A DNA stretch of 64,000 nt from Paraferrimonas sedimenticola (GCF_002282855.1 NZ_NRIR01000006.1:124001-188000); one strand, 5' to 3'. Counted from the stretch's first letter, positions 36,560-46,261 are shown. Numbers and translations are program-made. The notes: generated by a model not told the origin, from the letters alone.

Positions 36560-37000
36560 CTAAAGATCGTCGAGGAAATTGTCATCCAAACACACCAGTG
36601 CTTGGTTGAGGATACAAGCTAGGTCTAAATAACAAGCGCCATATCGAAAAGCCGGCGCCTCATGCCCGGCCTCACGCATGCGTTGCTGCAACTGCTGGCA
36701 CCAAGCGTACACAGACAAAGGAAGCGGGTGGCGTGCGCGCCAGCCCAACCACAATAAGCCCTGCATGGGCAGACTCAGGATTAACAAGGCCATGGCAAGG
36801 GCTTGGGGCAATTGCTCCAGACCAAACACGCTGACATGGCCAAAAGCCACCAACACAGCCACGGCGGGCAAGTATCGCATGGCAAATTGAGTGGCTTTGA
36901 TAACCCGATATTCGGGAAATGAGGACGCCAGAGCTTTCAACATCGGCCAAGTGGCCATGTAGCGCTGCCCCTCGGAAAACAAACTAGAAAACGCGTTCAT
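36560..37000 (-). CDS. yfbV: UPF0208/DUF412 membrane protein YfbV
   Basis: A 146-residue inner-membrane protein with two transmembrane segments (AVAVLVAFGHVSVFGLEQL and ALAMALLILSLPMQGLLWLG). The family pattern is clear: FSSLFSEGQRYMATWP at the N terminus, RVIKATQFAMRYLPAVAVL, SLPMQGLLWLGWRARHPLP, and the C-terminal LDDNFLDDL, all matching E. coli YfbV. In E. coli, yfbV has been linked to Ter macrodomain insulation, though the mechanism is unclear. It is divergent from ackA, as in E. coli, a long-conserved neighbourhood. Confidence 0.9.
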   Translation of the reverse strand: MNAFSSLFSEGQRYMATWPMLKALASSFPEYRVIKATQFAMRYLPAVAVLVAFGHVSVFGLEQLPQALAMALLILSLPMQGLLWLGWRARHPLPLSVYAWCQQLQQRMREAGHEAPAFRYGACYLDLACILNQALVCLDDNFLDDL

Positions 37001-37104
37001 AACGCAACCTTAGCACAAAGCACAGGCTCAGCTAAGCTTGAACGCAACAGACAGAGCTTTTTCGCGCATTCTAGTGAATGCCTGAATCAATCAAAGAGGT
37101 CAAT

Positions 37105-38298
37105 ATGAGTCAACAACTGGTACTAGTACTGAATTGCGGTAGCTCATCGCTGAAATTCGCTGTGATCGACGCCGCCACCGGCGACGATTTAATCTCAGGC
37201 CTAGCCGAGTGTTTCGCGTTGGAAGATGCCCGCATCAAGTGGAAAGCGTCTGGCCAAAAAGACAGCGCCGATTTGCCGCCTTTTAGTGCTCACCGCGAAG
37301 CTGTTGAGTTTATTGTCGACAAAGTACTGGGCGCTCACCCAGAGCTGTCGGCCGGCATCAAAGCTATTGGCCATCGCGTGGTACACGGTGGTGAGAAGTT
37401 TAGCGAATCCGTACAAATTACCGACGACGTCATCAAGGGTATTGAAGCCTGCGCCACTTTGGCGCCGCTGCACAATCCAGCGCATCTAATTGGTATTCGT
37501 GCCGCTCAGGCCTCATTCCCCGACCTGCCACAAGTGGCGGTGTTCGATACCGCGTTTCATCAAACCATGCCAGAAAAAGCGTATGTCTACGCCCTGCCGT
37601 ACAAGCTTTATCGAGAGAACAGCGTACGTCGCTACGGCATGCACGGTACCAGCCACAAGTTCATTACCCAAGAAACCGCACGTACCCTGGGCAAAAGTGA
37701 GAGTGAGACCAACTTGATTTGTTGCCACTTGGGCAATGGTGCCTCGGTAGCGGCGGTGAAAAACGGTCAATGCGTCGATACCTCGATGGGCCTGACCCCA
37801 CTAGAAGGACTGGTAATGGGCACACGCTGTGGCGACCTTGACCCTAGTATCATCTTCCATTTGGTCGACCAACTGGGCTACACCCTGGATGAAGTACAGC
37901 AAATGCTCAACAAGCAATCGGGGCTTTTGGGGATCAGCGAGCTGACCAATGATTGTCGCGACATTGAAGAAGGCTACGAAAAGGGCCACAAAGGTGCGAC
38001 CTTGGCGCTGGAAATCTTCTGCTACCGACTGGCCAAGTACATTGGCAGTTACGCTGTGGCGCTCGACCGCATTGACGCTTTAGTATTTACTGGCGGTATT
38101 GGCGAGAATTCGGCGTTGATTCGCGCTAAAGTCATCAATCAGTTGAGTATTTTGGGTTATAAACTAGACGAGGCCGGCAATAACGCGGCTTGCTTTGGCG
38201 CATCTGGAGTGATTACCGCCGAAGGTGCTACCAAGGCCATGGTGATCCCCACCAACGAAGAGTGGGTTATCGCCTCCGACGCTATCAACCTGATTTAA
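37105..38298 (+). CDS. ackA: Acetate kinase
   Basis: Reversibly converts acetyl phosphate and ADP to acetate and ATP. The 397-residue product has the ASKHA-fold signatures [15 protein letters not shown] at the start, the catalytic Arg in [31 protein letters not shown] and [14 protein letters not shown]. The start is ATG 37105 ([10 protein letters not shown]) with GAGG 8 nt upstream; an ATG at 37078 is in frame but unlike the family. pta follows 11 bp after the stop, making the ackA-pta operon. Confidence 0.97.
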   Translation: MSQQLVLVLNCGSSSLKFAVIDAATGDDLISGLAECFALEDARIKWKASGQKDSADLPPFSAHREAVEFIVDKVLGAHPELSAGIKAIGHRVVHGGEKFSESVQITDDVIKGIEACATLAPLHNPAHLIGIRAAQASFPDLPQVAVFDTAFHQTMPEKAYVYALPYKLYRENSVRRYGMHGTSHKFITQETARTLGKSESETNLICCHLGNGASVAAVKNGQCVDTSMGLTPLEGLVMGTRCGDLDPSIIFHLVDQLGYTLDEVQQMLNKQSGLLGISELTNDCRDIEEGYEKGHKGATLALEIFCYRLAKYIGSYAVALDRIDALVFTGGIGENSALIRAKVINQLSILGYKLDEAGNNAACFGASGVITAEGATKAMVIPTNEEWVIASDAINLI

Positions 38299-38309
38299 GG
38301 GGCGCATTA

Positions 38310-40448
38310 ATGAAGCGTAATATTATTCTGGTTCCGGTTGGCTCTGACGTAGGTTTGACCTCTATCAGTCTGGGCATGGTTCGAGCGCTTGAACGTCAGG
38401 GGATTAAAGTCCAGTTCTTCAAGCCCATCTCTCAGTTGCGCGAAGGGGATATTGGCCCAGAGCGCTCCACCACGATTTTGGCCACCTCGCCTACCATTAG
38501 CCCACTTGAGCCTTTCTCAATGGACTATGTGGAAGAGCGCATTGGTGCCAATGAGATGGACATCATGCTCGAAGAGATCATCGCCCGCGCCCAAACTGTG
38601 CAAAGCGAGTGCGAAGTGCTGGTGCTTGAAGGCTTGGTGCCGACCCGCTCGCACCCTTACGCCAAGTACGTCAATGAAAACGTCGCCAGCGCACTAGACG
38701 CAGATATTGTATTCGTCACCTCTGGTGGTGGCTCAGATCCCGCTGATGTGTCCGCGCGATTGGAGATGGCCTACAACACTTGGGGTGGGCGCTCGAACAA
38801 ACGTTTGCTTGGCACTATTGTCAACAAGGTTGGTCAACCGGCGGTAACTCCTACCAATCTGCAACCGGATACCGGTGAGGTGTTTGACGAGTCCAACATG
38901 GAGTTTGTGGCAGTGTCCGAGCAGTTCGCCCTTTCTGAGCGATGCCCGGTACCGCTGCTTGGTGCTATCCCTTTCCATACTGACATGCGCGCACCCCGTG
39001 CTTCAGACTTGGCCAAGCATTTAAACGTACAGATTTTGAATGCCGGTGAGATGAACACTCGCCGTCTGCGTCGCACCTCGTTCTGCGCCCGCTCTGTGCC
39101 TTACATGGTGAACCACATTGCTGCCGATACTTTGTTGGTGACCTCAGGCGATCGCTCCGATGTGCTGGTTGCGGCCTGCTTGGCTGCGATGAATGGCGTC
39201 AAAGTCGGCGCTATCTTGCTGACCAGTGGTTTACACCCAGAGCCGCAGATCATGGAGCTTTGCGAGCAAGCGTTGGCCACCGGCTTACCTGTCTTTTTAG
39301 TCCAGTCCAACACTTGGCAAACCGCTCTGCACTTGCAGAACTTCAACAACGAAGTGCCAGTGGACGATGCCGTGCGCATTGAGTTTATGCAAGACTATGT
39401 AGCCAGCTGTATCGACGAGAACTTTGTCACCGGTATTGCTCAAGGCAGTGCTCGTGCGCGTCGTTTATCACCTTCGGCATTCCGCTATCAGTTGACCGAA
39501 TTGGCCCGCGCCGCCAAAAAACGCGTGGTATTGCCAGAAGGCGACGAGCCGCGCACCGTGCAAGCGGCTGCAATTGCTGCAGAGCGTGGCATCGCTCAGT
39601 GTGTGCTGCTTGGCGATCCCGCTGAAATCGAGCGCGTTGCCGCTGCGCAAGGTGTTACGCTTGGGCCTGGGGTTGAGATTGTCGATCCGCAAAGCATTCG
39701 CGAACAATACGTGGCGCCTATGGTTGAGCTGCGCAAGCACAAAGGCCTAGAAGAAGTCGTCGCTCGTGAGCAACTGGAAGACAACGTAGTGCTTGGTACC
39801 ATGATGTTGCAGCAAGACCACGTAGACGGCTTGGTTTCTGGCGCGGTTCACACCACCGCCAATACCATTCGTCCGGCCCTGCAGTTGATTAAAACCGCAC
39901 CCAATTCCAACTTGGTATCCTCTGTGTTCTTTATGCTGTTGCCGGATCAAGTACTGATTTACGGTGATTGTGCGATTAACCCAGACCCTACCTCAGAGCA
40001 GCTGGCTGACATTGCTATTCAAAGCGCCGAGTCGGCCAAAGCCTTTGGGATTGAACCAAGAGTGGCGATGATCAGCTACTCCACCGGCTCATCTGGCTCG
40101 GGTTCCGACGTTGAGAAGGTTCGCCAAGCCACCGAGCTGGCGCAAAAAGCCCGTCCGGATCTAGTGATCGATGGCCCGCTGCAATACGACGCTGCAGTAA
40201 TGCCAAATGTGGCTGCATCTAAAGCGCCAGATAGCCCAGTAGCCGGTAAAGCCACTGTGTTCGTATTCCCCGACCTAAACACGGGTAACACCACCTACAA
40301 GGCGGTACAGCGAAGCGCAGACCTGATCAGTATCGGTCCTATGCTGCAAGGTTTAGGCAAACCGGTGAACGACTTGAGCCGAGGTGCTTTGGTGGACGAT
40401 ATCGTTTACACCATCGCGCTAACTGCGATTCAAGCGGATCAGCAATAA
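38310..40448 (+). CDS. pta: Phosphate acetyltransferase (long form)
   Basis: Interconverts acetyl-CoA and acetyl phosphate. The 712 residues are the E. coli-type long form: an N-terminal P-loop-like regulatory domain ([24 protein letters not shown]), a central DRTGG domain ([26 protein letters not shown], residues about 220-335), and the C-terminal catalytic domain from about residue 390 ([57 protein letters not shown]). ATG 38310 follows GGGGCG; the frame extends back into ackA but that part is not family-like. It ends with a strong terminator shared with the convergent glycerate kinase gene. Confidence 0.97.
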   Translation: MKRNIILVPVGSDVGLTSISLGMVRALERQGIKVQFFKPISQLREGDIGPERSTTILATSPTISPLEPFSMDYVEERIGANEMDIMLEEIIARAQTVQSECEVLVLEGLVPTRSHPYAKYVNENVASALDADIVFVTSGGGSDPADVSARLEMAYNTWGGRSNKRLLGTIVNKVGQPAVTPTNLQPDTGEVFDESNMEFVAVSEQFALSERCPVPLLGAIPFHTDMRAPRASDLAKHLNVQILNAGEMNTRRLRRTSFCARSVPYMVNHIAADTLLVTSGDRSDVLVAACLAAMNGVKVGAILLTSGLHPEPQIMELCEQALATGLPVFLVQSNTWQTALHLQNFNNEVPVDDAVRIEFMQDYVASCIDENFVTGIAQGSARARRLSPSAFRYQLTELARAAKKRVVLPEGDEPRTVQAAAIAAERGIAQCVLLGDPAEIERVAAAQGVTLGPGVEIVDPQSIREQYVAPMVELRKHKGLEEVVAREQLEDNVVLGTMMLQQDHVDGLVSGAVHTTANTIRPALQLIKTAPNSNLVSSVFFMLLPDQVLIYGDCAINPDPTSEQLADIAIQSAESAKAFGIEPRVAMISYSTGSSGSGSDVEKVRQATELAQKARPDLVIDGPLQYDAAVMPNVAASKAPDSPVAGKATVFVFPDLNTGNTTYKAVQRSADLISIGPMLQGLGKPVNDLSRGALVDDIVYTIALTAIQADQQ

Positions 40449-40462
40449 GCTCTGAAGCAAAA

Positions 40463-40493
40463 AAAACGCCGACTCCACAGAGTCGGCGTTTTC
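40463..40493. terminator. Bidirectional terminator between pta and glycerate kinase
   Basis: Stem AACGCCGACTC with GAGTCGGCGTT around CACA, with an A-run before and TTTTC after. Confidence 0.85.
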
Positions 40494-40508
40494 ATATAAA
40501 AGACAAAA

Positions 40509-41645
40509 TTAGCGAGATAAGCGCATCGCGCGCGCTAGGTTTTCAGCGCAACGTTCGAGATTAATTGCGCCATCGGCAAGAGCTTGCTCTAAGCTCATCG
40601 CCCCTGGAACCACATCGAACACTGCATCAATGCCGTGCTCATAAACCGCTTCGGCGCCATCGCCGACGCTGCCGCAAATCGCAATCACAGGAATGCCAAG
40701 TTCACGTGCATGGCGCGCCACCCCAACCGGAGTTTTACCAAACACGGTTTGCGCATCAATTCGACCTTCTCCGGTTACCACCAAGTCCACCCCCTTAAGG
40801 CGCTCTTTCAGGCTAACCGCGTCGGTCACAATGTCGATGCCAGGGCGCAACTGGGCTTGAGTGAAGGCCAACAAACCCGCCCCCATTCCACCTGCGGCGC
40901 CCGCTCCGGCGATATTGGCCACATTTGGCCCGCCGCATTGAGATACAACCTTGGCAAACTGCATCAGAGCTTTGTCCAGTTGCTCGACCATAGCGTCATT
41001 TGCGCCCTTTTGTGGGCCAAACACAGCACTAGCGCCTCGTGCGCCACAAAGCGGGTTATCCACGTCGCATGCCACCTGTAGTTCAACTTTGGCAAGACGC
41101 GGATCCAGCGAACTGGCATCCACTTTGGCCAGCTGAGACAGTGCCGCTCCGCCTGGAGGCAGGAGTTTGCCATCGGCATCAATGAACTTCACCCCAAGTG
41201 CGGCCAACATGCCACGCCCAGCGTCATTGGTGGCACTGCCACCCAAGCCGATAATCAGTTTCGACACGCCTTTGTTTAACGCATCGACAATCAGCTCGCC
41301 TGTACCAAAAGACGAAGCCACCAAGGGATTGCGCTGGCGACGCTCCACCAGGTGAAGGCCTGAAGCTTCCGCCATTTCGATGACCGCGGTGTCTCCTTGG
41401 TCAATCAGGCCGTAGCGAGCACTGACGGGCTCGCCCATCGGGCCGCGAACGGTTTTTTGACAAAATTCACCATGGCTAGCATCCACTAAGGATTGCACCG
41501 TCCCCTCGCCGCCGTCAGCCACTGGCAGCAGTTGATAGTTGGCATCGGGCCAAACTTTCATTAAACCTTTTTGAATGGCTTGAGACACCTGCATAGCGGT
41601 CAAGCTTTCTTTAAAAGAGTCCGGAGCAATCAGTATAGAATTCAT
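40509..41645 (-). CDS. Glycerate kinase (GarK/GlxK family)
   Basis: Phosphorylates glycerate to 2-phosphoglycerate in the GarK/GlxK family. The 378 residues match E. coli GarK and GlxK (381). Family segments are ILIAPDSFKESLTAMQVSQAI at the N terminus, PVADGGEGTVQSLV, IIGLGGSATNDAGRGMLAALG, and the later VTGEGRIDAQTVFGKTPVGVA. The start is ATG 41645 (MNSILIAPDS), with GTGAGAA upstream; a TTG just before would add one residue. It follows the GntP-type permease gene by 16 bp in the same direction, so they form a transport-and-kinase pair, which supports glycerate as the substrate. I do not assign GarK over GlxK. Confidence 0.92.
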   Translation of the reverse strand: MNSILIAPDSFKESLTAMQVSQAIQKGLMKVWPDANYQLLPVADGGEGTVQSLVDASHGEFCQKTVRGPMGEPVSARYGLIDQGDTAVIEMAEASGLHLVERRQRNPLVASSFGTGELIVDALNKGVSKLIIGLGGSATNDAGRGMLAALGVKFIDADGKLLPPGGAALSQLAKVDASSLDPRLAKVELQVACDVDNPLCGARGASAVFGPQKGANDAMVEQLDKALMQFAKVVSQCGGPNVANIAGAGAAGGMGAGLLAFTQAQLRPGIDIVTDAVSLKERLKGVDLVVTGEGRIDAQTVFGKTPVGVARHARELGIPVIAICGSVGDGAEAVYEHGIDAVFDVVPGAMSLEQALADGAINLERCAENLARAMRLSR

Positions 41646-41661
41646 CAATTCTCACTCGTTG

Positions 41662-43029
41662 TTACAGTAGCACCAAGCTGAGGATATACACCGCAATCAT
41701 AGCTGTCACACCTTGCACCAAGGTCGCCATGGTGTGAGCGCGGTAAGCCAGTGACACATTCATCTTACTGAACTGTGATACTACCCAGAAGAAACTGTCG
41801 TTTGCATGAGAAACTGTCATCGCACCAGCGCCAATCGCCATCACGCATAATACCCGGCCCATTTCAGAGTCTAGTCCGAGTTCGGCCATTAAAGGCGCCA
41901 CAAGAGCAGAAGTTGTCACTAAGGCAACGGTAGACGAGCCCTGTGCCGATTTAAGCGCTGCCGCCACAACGAATGGCATGAAGATGCCAATACCCAAGGC
42001 AGACAAGGTCGATCCCAAGTACTCACCGATTGGAGTGGCTTTTAGTACCGCACCAAAGGCACCACCTGCACCTGTGATCAATAGAATTGGCGCAGCAACC
42101 GTAAGACCTTCACCAATGCGCTTAGACAAAACTTCGGCGCGATTGTTTTGCTCATCGCTCTTAAGCAGACCCAAAGCCACAAGCAGACCAACCAACAAAG
42201 CATTAAGCGGCTGACCAAAGAAAGCAAACACATCGGCCACAACACCCTCGCCCAACGGCGCAGATGGGAAGTTAGCAATTGAGCCTAGGCAGATAAGCAG
42301 AATTGGAACAAAAATTGGCGCAAACGCCATGCCCGCAGACGGCAGCACGCCGTAGCTGTCTTTGATGCGCTGGTACTCGGCCATGACTTCTTCAGAAGAC
42401 TGTGGATCTTCTTCGTCACGCTGAGTGTCTTTGAAGCGGTTGGCCCAAAACAGTCCCGCAAGCGTGGCCACAGCGGCAACCACAATACCCATGGCAATCA
42501 CTAAGCCCAAGTTAGACTCAAGGCCTAAGTTACCCGCAGCAGCAATCGGACCTGGGGTTGGTGGGATAAAGGTGTGAGTGGCGTACAAACCACAAGCCAA
42601 CGCCACACTCATGGCCACCGGTGATACCAGCATGCGCTTGGCCATAGACTCTTTCAGCGAGTTCAGAATCACAAAGCCTGAATCGCAGAAAACGGGTACC
42701 GATACAATGTAACCGATAATCGCCATGGTCAGGGTTGGAAAACGGTCACCCAGCACGCGCACAACCGCGTCGGCCATGGTAATTGCCGCTCCGCTCTTTT
42801 CGAGAATCACACCAATAATGGTACCCAGCACAATCACTAGACCGATGTAACCCAGAATACCGCCAAAACCACCGGTAATGGTGGAGGCAATTTCTGCAGG
42901 TTCAAGTCCGTAGGCAAAGGCGGCCAAATAAGAGGCCAACAACAGGGTTAGAAAGGCGTGTAGTTTGTATTTTGACGCAGCCACAACAATGAAGGTGACA
43001 ACGGCCAGAAGTATCAGGATGAGATCCAC
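41662..43029 (-). CDS. GntP family permease, probable glycerate transporter
   Basis: A 455-residue inner-membrane proton symporter of the gluconate permease family, about 12-14 hydrophobic segments. Family stretches are GFGGILGYIGLVIVLGTIIGVILEKSGAAITMADAVVR, FCDSGFVILNSL, HTFIPPTPGPIAAAGNLG and GSSTVALVTTSALVAPLM. GntP members transport gluconate, idonate, serine-like or glycerate-type acids; the downstream glycerate kinase makes glycerate the best guess. It is the first gene of the pair, and the 300 bp upstream should hold the promoter. Confidence 0.85.
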   Translation of the reverse strand: MDLILILLAVVTFIVVAASKYKLHAFLTLLLASYLAAFAYGLEPAEIASTITGGFGGILGYIGLVIVLGTIIGVILEKSGAAITMADAVVRVLGDRFPTLTMAIIGYIVSVPVFCDSGFVILNSLKESMAKRMLVSPVAMSVALACGLYATHTFIPPTPGPIAAAGNLGLESNLGLVIAMGIVVAAVATLAGLFWANRFKDTQRDEEDPQSSEEVMAEYQRIKDSYGVLPSAGMAFAPIFVPILLICLGSIANFPSAPLGEGVVADVFAFFGQPLNALLVGLLVALGLLKSDEQNNRAEVLSKRIGEGLTVAAPILLITGAGGAFGAVLKATPIGEYLGSTLSALGIGIFMPFVVAAALKSAQGSSTVALVTTSALVAPLMAELGLDSEMGRVLCVMAIGAGAMTVSHANDSFFWVVSQFSKMNVSLAYRAHTMATLVQGVTAMIAVYILSLVLL

Positions 43030-43331
43030 AACAGGCTCCGATTTTGTAATCGACGACTAACTTACATTAGTTGAGAGTAATAAAGCGGCCAATGTTAATC
43101 GAATTTGTTAGTGAACACACGCGCGCTGAGACGGAACAACGCGGTTTTTTGAGCTATCCCACAGTCCTTTGATCTGGATCTTGTTTCGCGCAGTTTTTCA
43201 AAACCGAAAAGTTTTGCTTGACTCGTGGGTGGTAAAAAATAATCACCAATTTTTAACTTTGATATTCATGCACTTACGGAGTTTCGCCAAAACTGTAAAC
43301 ACACTTGTCCACAGATTTTGTGGATAACTTG
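43030..43331. other. Intergenic region with inverted DnaA-box pair
   Basis: About 300 bp, AT-rich, upstream of the permease gene and downstream of the small lipoprotein gene, both leftward. The clear structure is a facing pair of DnaA boxes at its right end (43305-43327). I saw no convincing promoter, hairpin or small gene. Confidence 0.5.
43305..43327. promoter_or_regulatory. Inverted pair of DnaA boxes
   Basis: TTGTCCACA (43305-43313, plus strand, one mismatch to the consensus) and TTATCCACA (43319-43327, minus strand, perfect) face each other across 5 bp. DnaA binding is expected from the consensus; a function is not known. Confidence 0.5.
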
Positions 43332-43760
43332 TCAGCCGTTGATATCGTGAATATCCATTTCAACTTTGGTGACATACCAGTAACCATTGATCCGGTTTAG
43401 CTCTAGCGTTCTATCGTCTAAGCGACGCTCAAAGTCCAAATCTCCCTCCAGCTTAACCGTGACCTGAATGTCCTTGTCGCTCAACCGAAAAAAGTCGATG
43501 CCTACGTCGCCAATCATCAATTCGGCATTGTTCATCCGCAGACCAAGTACGTGCCTTTGTACACTGGACGGAAGGCGGTAATGAGCCAGTAACTCTTTGA
43601 GTTCATCGGACACAAATTCGCTGGCAAGCTGAGTGTTTTGCTGGACATAGATCGCATCCAAAAACGCAATCGCCACTTGCTCTGGAGTCATTTCAGCACG
43701 AGGATCTTTGGGCTGACAACCCAAGCTCAACAAAGCCACTAACAACAGCAATAATCGCAT
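43332..43760 (-). CDS. Small lipoprotein, possibly NTF2-like
   Basis: A 142-residue envelope lipoprotein: short signal MRLLLLLVALLSLGC with lipobox LSLGC. The mature part begins with a helix typical of NTF2/SnoaL-like folds (PEQVAIAFLDAIYVQQNTQLASEFVSDELKELLAHY) and continues as beta strands (IQVTVKLEGDLDFERRLDDRTLELNRINGYWYVTKVEMD), again fitting that fold. Function unknown. It lies 4 bp after ggt and should be cotranscribed with it, so a role near the periplasmic glutathione pathway is possible but unproved. Confidence 0.75.
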   Translation of the reverse strand: MRLLLLLVALLSLGCQPKDPRAEMTPEQVAIAFLDAIYVQQNTQLASEFVSDELKELLAHYRLPSSVQRHVLGLRMNNAELMIGDVGIDFFRLSDKDIQVTVKLEGDLDFERRLDDRTLELNRINGYWYVTKVEMDIHDING

Positions 43761-43764
43761 AGGG

Positions 43765-45504
43765 TTACTCCGCTACCACCAAGCCTTCACGGCGTGGATC
43801 CGCGCTGCCGAACCAGCGCCCATCTTTGAATTGAATCGCCTGAATGCCGGAATTCAACGGCACCACTCGTACCTTGTGTCCCATTTGCTCAAGCTGTGGC
43901 TGTAACTTCTCAAGACCAGTGTCGACTTCAAGCGCGGTGTAATCGTTGCGGTTGGTGACTCTGGGCAGGGCCATCACCTGATCCAAAGGCAGTTGCCAGT
44001 CCAAACTGGCGATGACTGCCTGAGCCACGTAATTGATAATTCGGCTACCGCCGGGCGAACCCACAGCCAATATGGGTTGGCCTTTATCGTCAAATACTAT
44101 GGTCGGCGCCATTGAGCTACGGGGCCGTTTACCCCCTTGCAGTCGATTGGCCACGGTAATATCGCCACTGTCTGCTGACAGAGTAAAGTCAGTCAATTGA
44201 TTGTTTAGTAAAAAGCCACCGACCATCACACTAGAGCCAAAGCCCATTTCGATTGAGCTGGTCAGACTCACTAGGTTGCCTTCGCTGTCTTTGAACACCA
44301 TATGGCTAGTGGATGGCAGTTCAAACGCCTTCGCGCTGACGTAAATCCCTTGAGAAATGCCCGCCCGTCGAACGCCTCCGTCTTTAGCCTGATCAATTAG
44401 CTGCCAGCGGGATTTGAGGTATTGGGGGTCAAGCATTTGCTCAATCGGAGTGTCGTTGAAATCTGGGTCAGCGACGAACTTGTTGCGATCCGCGTAGGCT
44501 AAGCGGGACGCCTGTGAGAACCAATGGACAAACTCAAGCCCATTCACCGGCATGCTGGCTACATCCTGGTGAGCCAGAATGCCCAGTATCTGAGCAATGG
44601 TCACTGCGCCGGAAGAAGGCGGTCCCATGCCGCATACCGAAAACTGGCGATAATCACCGCACAAAGGTTCACGCCAGCGCACTTGATAGTCTGCCATGTC
44701 GGTTAAACTCAAGCGCCCAGGGTAGTCTGGGTCGTTTTGTACCGCGGTCACTATCTGTTTTGCCAACTGCCCCTGATAAAAGCCCGCAGGACCGTAATTG
44801 GCTACCAAACGCAAACTCTCGGCCAGCTCCGGGTTTTTCAGCTGGTGCCCAATCGCCAAAGGCTCGCCCTTGGGGTAAAAGTAATCGGCCGCAGCGCCGT
44901 CCCGCTCAAATCCCGGGTGAATACGAGCCGCCAGTAACTTGTGTAAACGCGGGGATACTGCAAAGCCATCGATGGATTTTTGGATGGCTGGCTGAAAGCT
45001 GGCTTTCCACGGCAGTTTGCCCCAGCGCTGGTGCGCATCCCAAAGCCCCTGTACCGCGCCGGGTACGCCGACGCTACGTCCGCCGACAATCGCCTGACGC
45101 CAAGTGCTGCGCTTGCCATCGGCTTCGACGTACTGGCTGGCATCGGCGCTCATGGGGGCTGTTTCACGAGCATCTAGTGTGTGTAATTTTTTGGCTTTGG
45201 CGTCCCAAAACATCATGAAAAAGCCGCCGCCAATCCCAGATGACTGAGGCTCTGTAAGCGTCAGCATAGTCTGGGCCGCAATGGCAGCATCAATTGCGCT
45301 ACCGCCATTTCGCAGCTGCTCGGCTGCCGCTTGCGAGGCGTGAGGATTAGCGGTAGCGGCCAGCCATTGTTTGCCCTCGACTAAGCGAACCGTTTGGATC
45401 CCGGTGGCTGCCTCCGGCTCGCCGACTTCTAGCGGAGTTTTGGCTAAGACTGATTGACTTAGGCCGATTAGGCAAAGGGAAAGAACCCAGGGAGTGAAAC
45501 GCAC
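43765..45504 (-). CDS. ggt: Gamma-glutamyltranspeptidase
   Basis: Periplasmic enzyme that hydrolyses or transfers the gamma-glutamyl group of glutathione. The 579-residue precursor has a signal peptide (FTPWVLSLCLIGLSQSVLA). It self-cleaves before the catalytic Thr: STSHMVFKDSEGNLVSLTSSIEMGFGS gives the TSHM junction (near residue 400) with Thr as the new N terminus of the small subunit. The large subunit holds GGNAIDA-like GGSAIDAAIAAQTMLTLTEPQSSGIGGGFFM and LDARETAP. The small subunit has RPRSSMAPTIV and the GSPGGSRIINYV oxyanion motif. Complete. First gene of a two-gene unit with the small lipoprotein. Confidence 0.95.
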   Translation of the reverse strand: MRFTPWVLSLCLIGLSQSVLAKTPLEVGEPEAATGIQTVRLVEGKQWLAATANPHASQAAAEQLRNGGSAIDAAIAAQTMLTLTEPQSSGIGGGFFMMFWDAKAKKLHTLDARETAPMSADASQYVEADGKRSTWRQAIVGGRSVGVPGAVQGLWDAHQRWGKLPWKASFQPAIQKSIDGFAVSPRLHKLLAARIHPGFERDGAAADYFYPKGEPLAIGHQLKNPELAESLRLVANYGPAGFYQGQLAKQIVTAVQNDPDYPGRLSLTDMADYQVRWREPLCGDYRQFSVCGMGPPSSGAVTIAQILGILAHQDVASMPVNGLEFVHWFSQASRLAYADRNKFVADPDFNDTPIEQMLDPQYLKSRWQLIDQAKDGGVRRAGISQGIYVSAKAFELPSTSHMVFKDSEGNLVSLTSSIEMGFGSSVMVGGFLLNNQLTDFTLSADSGDITVANRLQGGKRPRSSMAPTIVFDDKGQPILAVGSPGGSRIINYVAQAVIASLDWQLPLDQVMALPRVTNRNDYTALEVDTGLEKLQPQLEQMGHKVRVVPLNSGIQAIQFKDGRWFGSADPRREGLVVAE

Positions 45505-45559
45505 AACGCACCTTTGTTGTTAGTTATTCGATGGCATGCCGTCCATTCTGCAAAGGCGC

Positions 45560-45591
45560 AAAAAAAATAGCAACCGCGCAGGGTTGCTATT
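45560..45591 (-). terminator. Intrinsic terminator of the 18-codon gene
   Basis: On the minus strand AATAGCAACC and GGTTGCTATT form a perfect 10-bp stem around CTGCGC, followed by TTTTTT. It is 35 bp past the short gene's stop and 56 bp before the ggt start, so the short transcript ends before ggt. Confidence 0.85.
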
Positions 45592-45626
45592 CTTGGTTGG
45601 CTTAACAAAGCCAAGGCAATCGCAAA

Positions 45627-45683
45627 TTAGCTGCGGCGGCCCAATTGATAACGAATCAAATAGTATGGCAAACGCTCGTTCAT
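45627..45683 (-). CDS. Probable 18-residue small protein
   Basis: The frame MNERLPYYLIRYQLGRRS starts at ATG 45683, with a strong Shine-Dalgarno AGGAAG 6 bp upstream (TAGGAAGTCGCC before ATG). A canonical terminator follows, so the region looks like a self-contained short transcription unit. The peptide is basic and amphipathic, with aromatic residues and no signal peptide or membrane span. I do not recognise it. It could also be a leader peptide of an unseen RNA, but no downstream gene follows before the terminator. Confidence 0.6.
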   Translation of the reverse strand: MNERLPYYLIRYQLGRRS

Positions 45684-45938
45684 GGCGACTTCCTACTAAT
45701 TGTGATTAAACAGTGTGCCTAGTTTAGCTAACTTGGCACGCAAAAGCTTTCCTTTTTGAAAGTTTTTTGAAAGTTTTGACTAAAAAATAGACTAAAACTG
45801 TTTATGCAAAGCAAAACTCAATAACTTACGCATTAGATCTTGTAATACTTTCAGCAAAAACAACATCAATAGAGGTTAACCAAGAGCTAAAAAACTGAGT
45901 TATCCTTTTAAAGGTGTACAGCGAGCCGGAGCCCTAAA

Positions 45939-46199
45939 ATGAACCCAGCGATACTCTCCTTGTTAATTCCATTAATTGCCATAGGCGGCGGCCTAATGTT
46001 GACCGCATATCGCAGCCATCTGAAACATCAGAAAGAATTGGCCATGCATTCTGCTGAAATTCAGGGAAAAGCGTCGGAGCGTCAAGTCAGCCAGATGGAA
46101 CTAGAAATTGAGAAATTAAAACAAAGAGTTGCGACCTTAGAGGCGATAGTAACCGACAATACATACCAACTGAGAAAGGACATTAACGAGCTCTCATAG
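45939..46199 (+). CDS. PspB-like small membrane protein
   Basis: An 86-residue inner-membrane protein: one N-terminal membrane segment (ILSLLIPLIAIGGGLMLTAY) followed by a basic stretch and a coiled coil (QMELEIEKLKQRVATLEAIVTDNTYQLRKDINEL). The ending RVATLEAIVTDN resembles the coiled-coil signature of phage-shock protein B and related envelope stress proteins. PspA and PspC are not in the window, so its use as true PspB is doubtful. A ribosome binding sequence (GCCGGAG) lies 9 bp upstream. A 74-residue gene follows 62 bp later in the same direction. Confidence 0.65.
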   Translation: MNPAILSLLIPLIAIGGGLMLTAYRSHLKHQKELAMHSAEIQGKASERQVSQMELEIEKLKQRVATLEAIVTDNTYQLRKDINELS

Positions 46200-46261
46200 A
46201 CTGGAAAATCTCGCTTGTGCCGACTTTACTTAATAGATCGGTGTCGATAAGCGAGGTATCC

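Larger units (their letters stand above)
45505..45938. other. Intergenic region holding an 18-codon gene
   Basis: A 434-bp gap between ggt (leftward) and the PspB-like gene (rightward). It contains the short minus-strand gene at 45627-45683 and its terminator (45560-45591). The part from 45690 to 45938 is AT-rich with repeated TTTTGAAAG stretches; a promoter for each side is expected there, but I could not pick convincing hexamers. Confidence 0.55.

Noticed and set aside
38190-38309. Longer N terminus for Pta reaching into ackA
   Set aside because: The extension is the ackA 3' end read in another frame and is very basic; ATG 38310 fits the family and has a ribosome binding site.
44514-45218. 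A 234-codon open frame antisense to ggt
   Set aside because: It covers the conserved ggt coding region, has no domain pattern, and its composition is that of a reversed gene.
45725-45745. A sigma-54-like TGGCACG followed by GC, upstream of the PspB-like gene
   Set aside because: The spacing between GG and GC is 9 instead of 10 and the site is about 200 bp from the gene.
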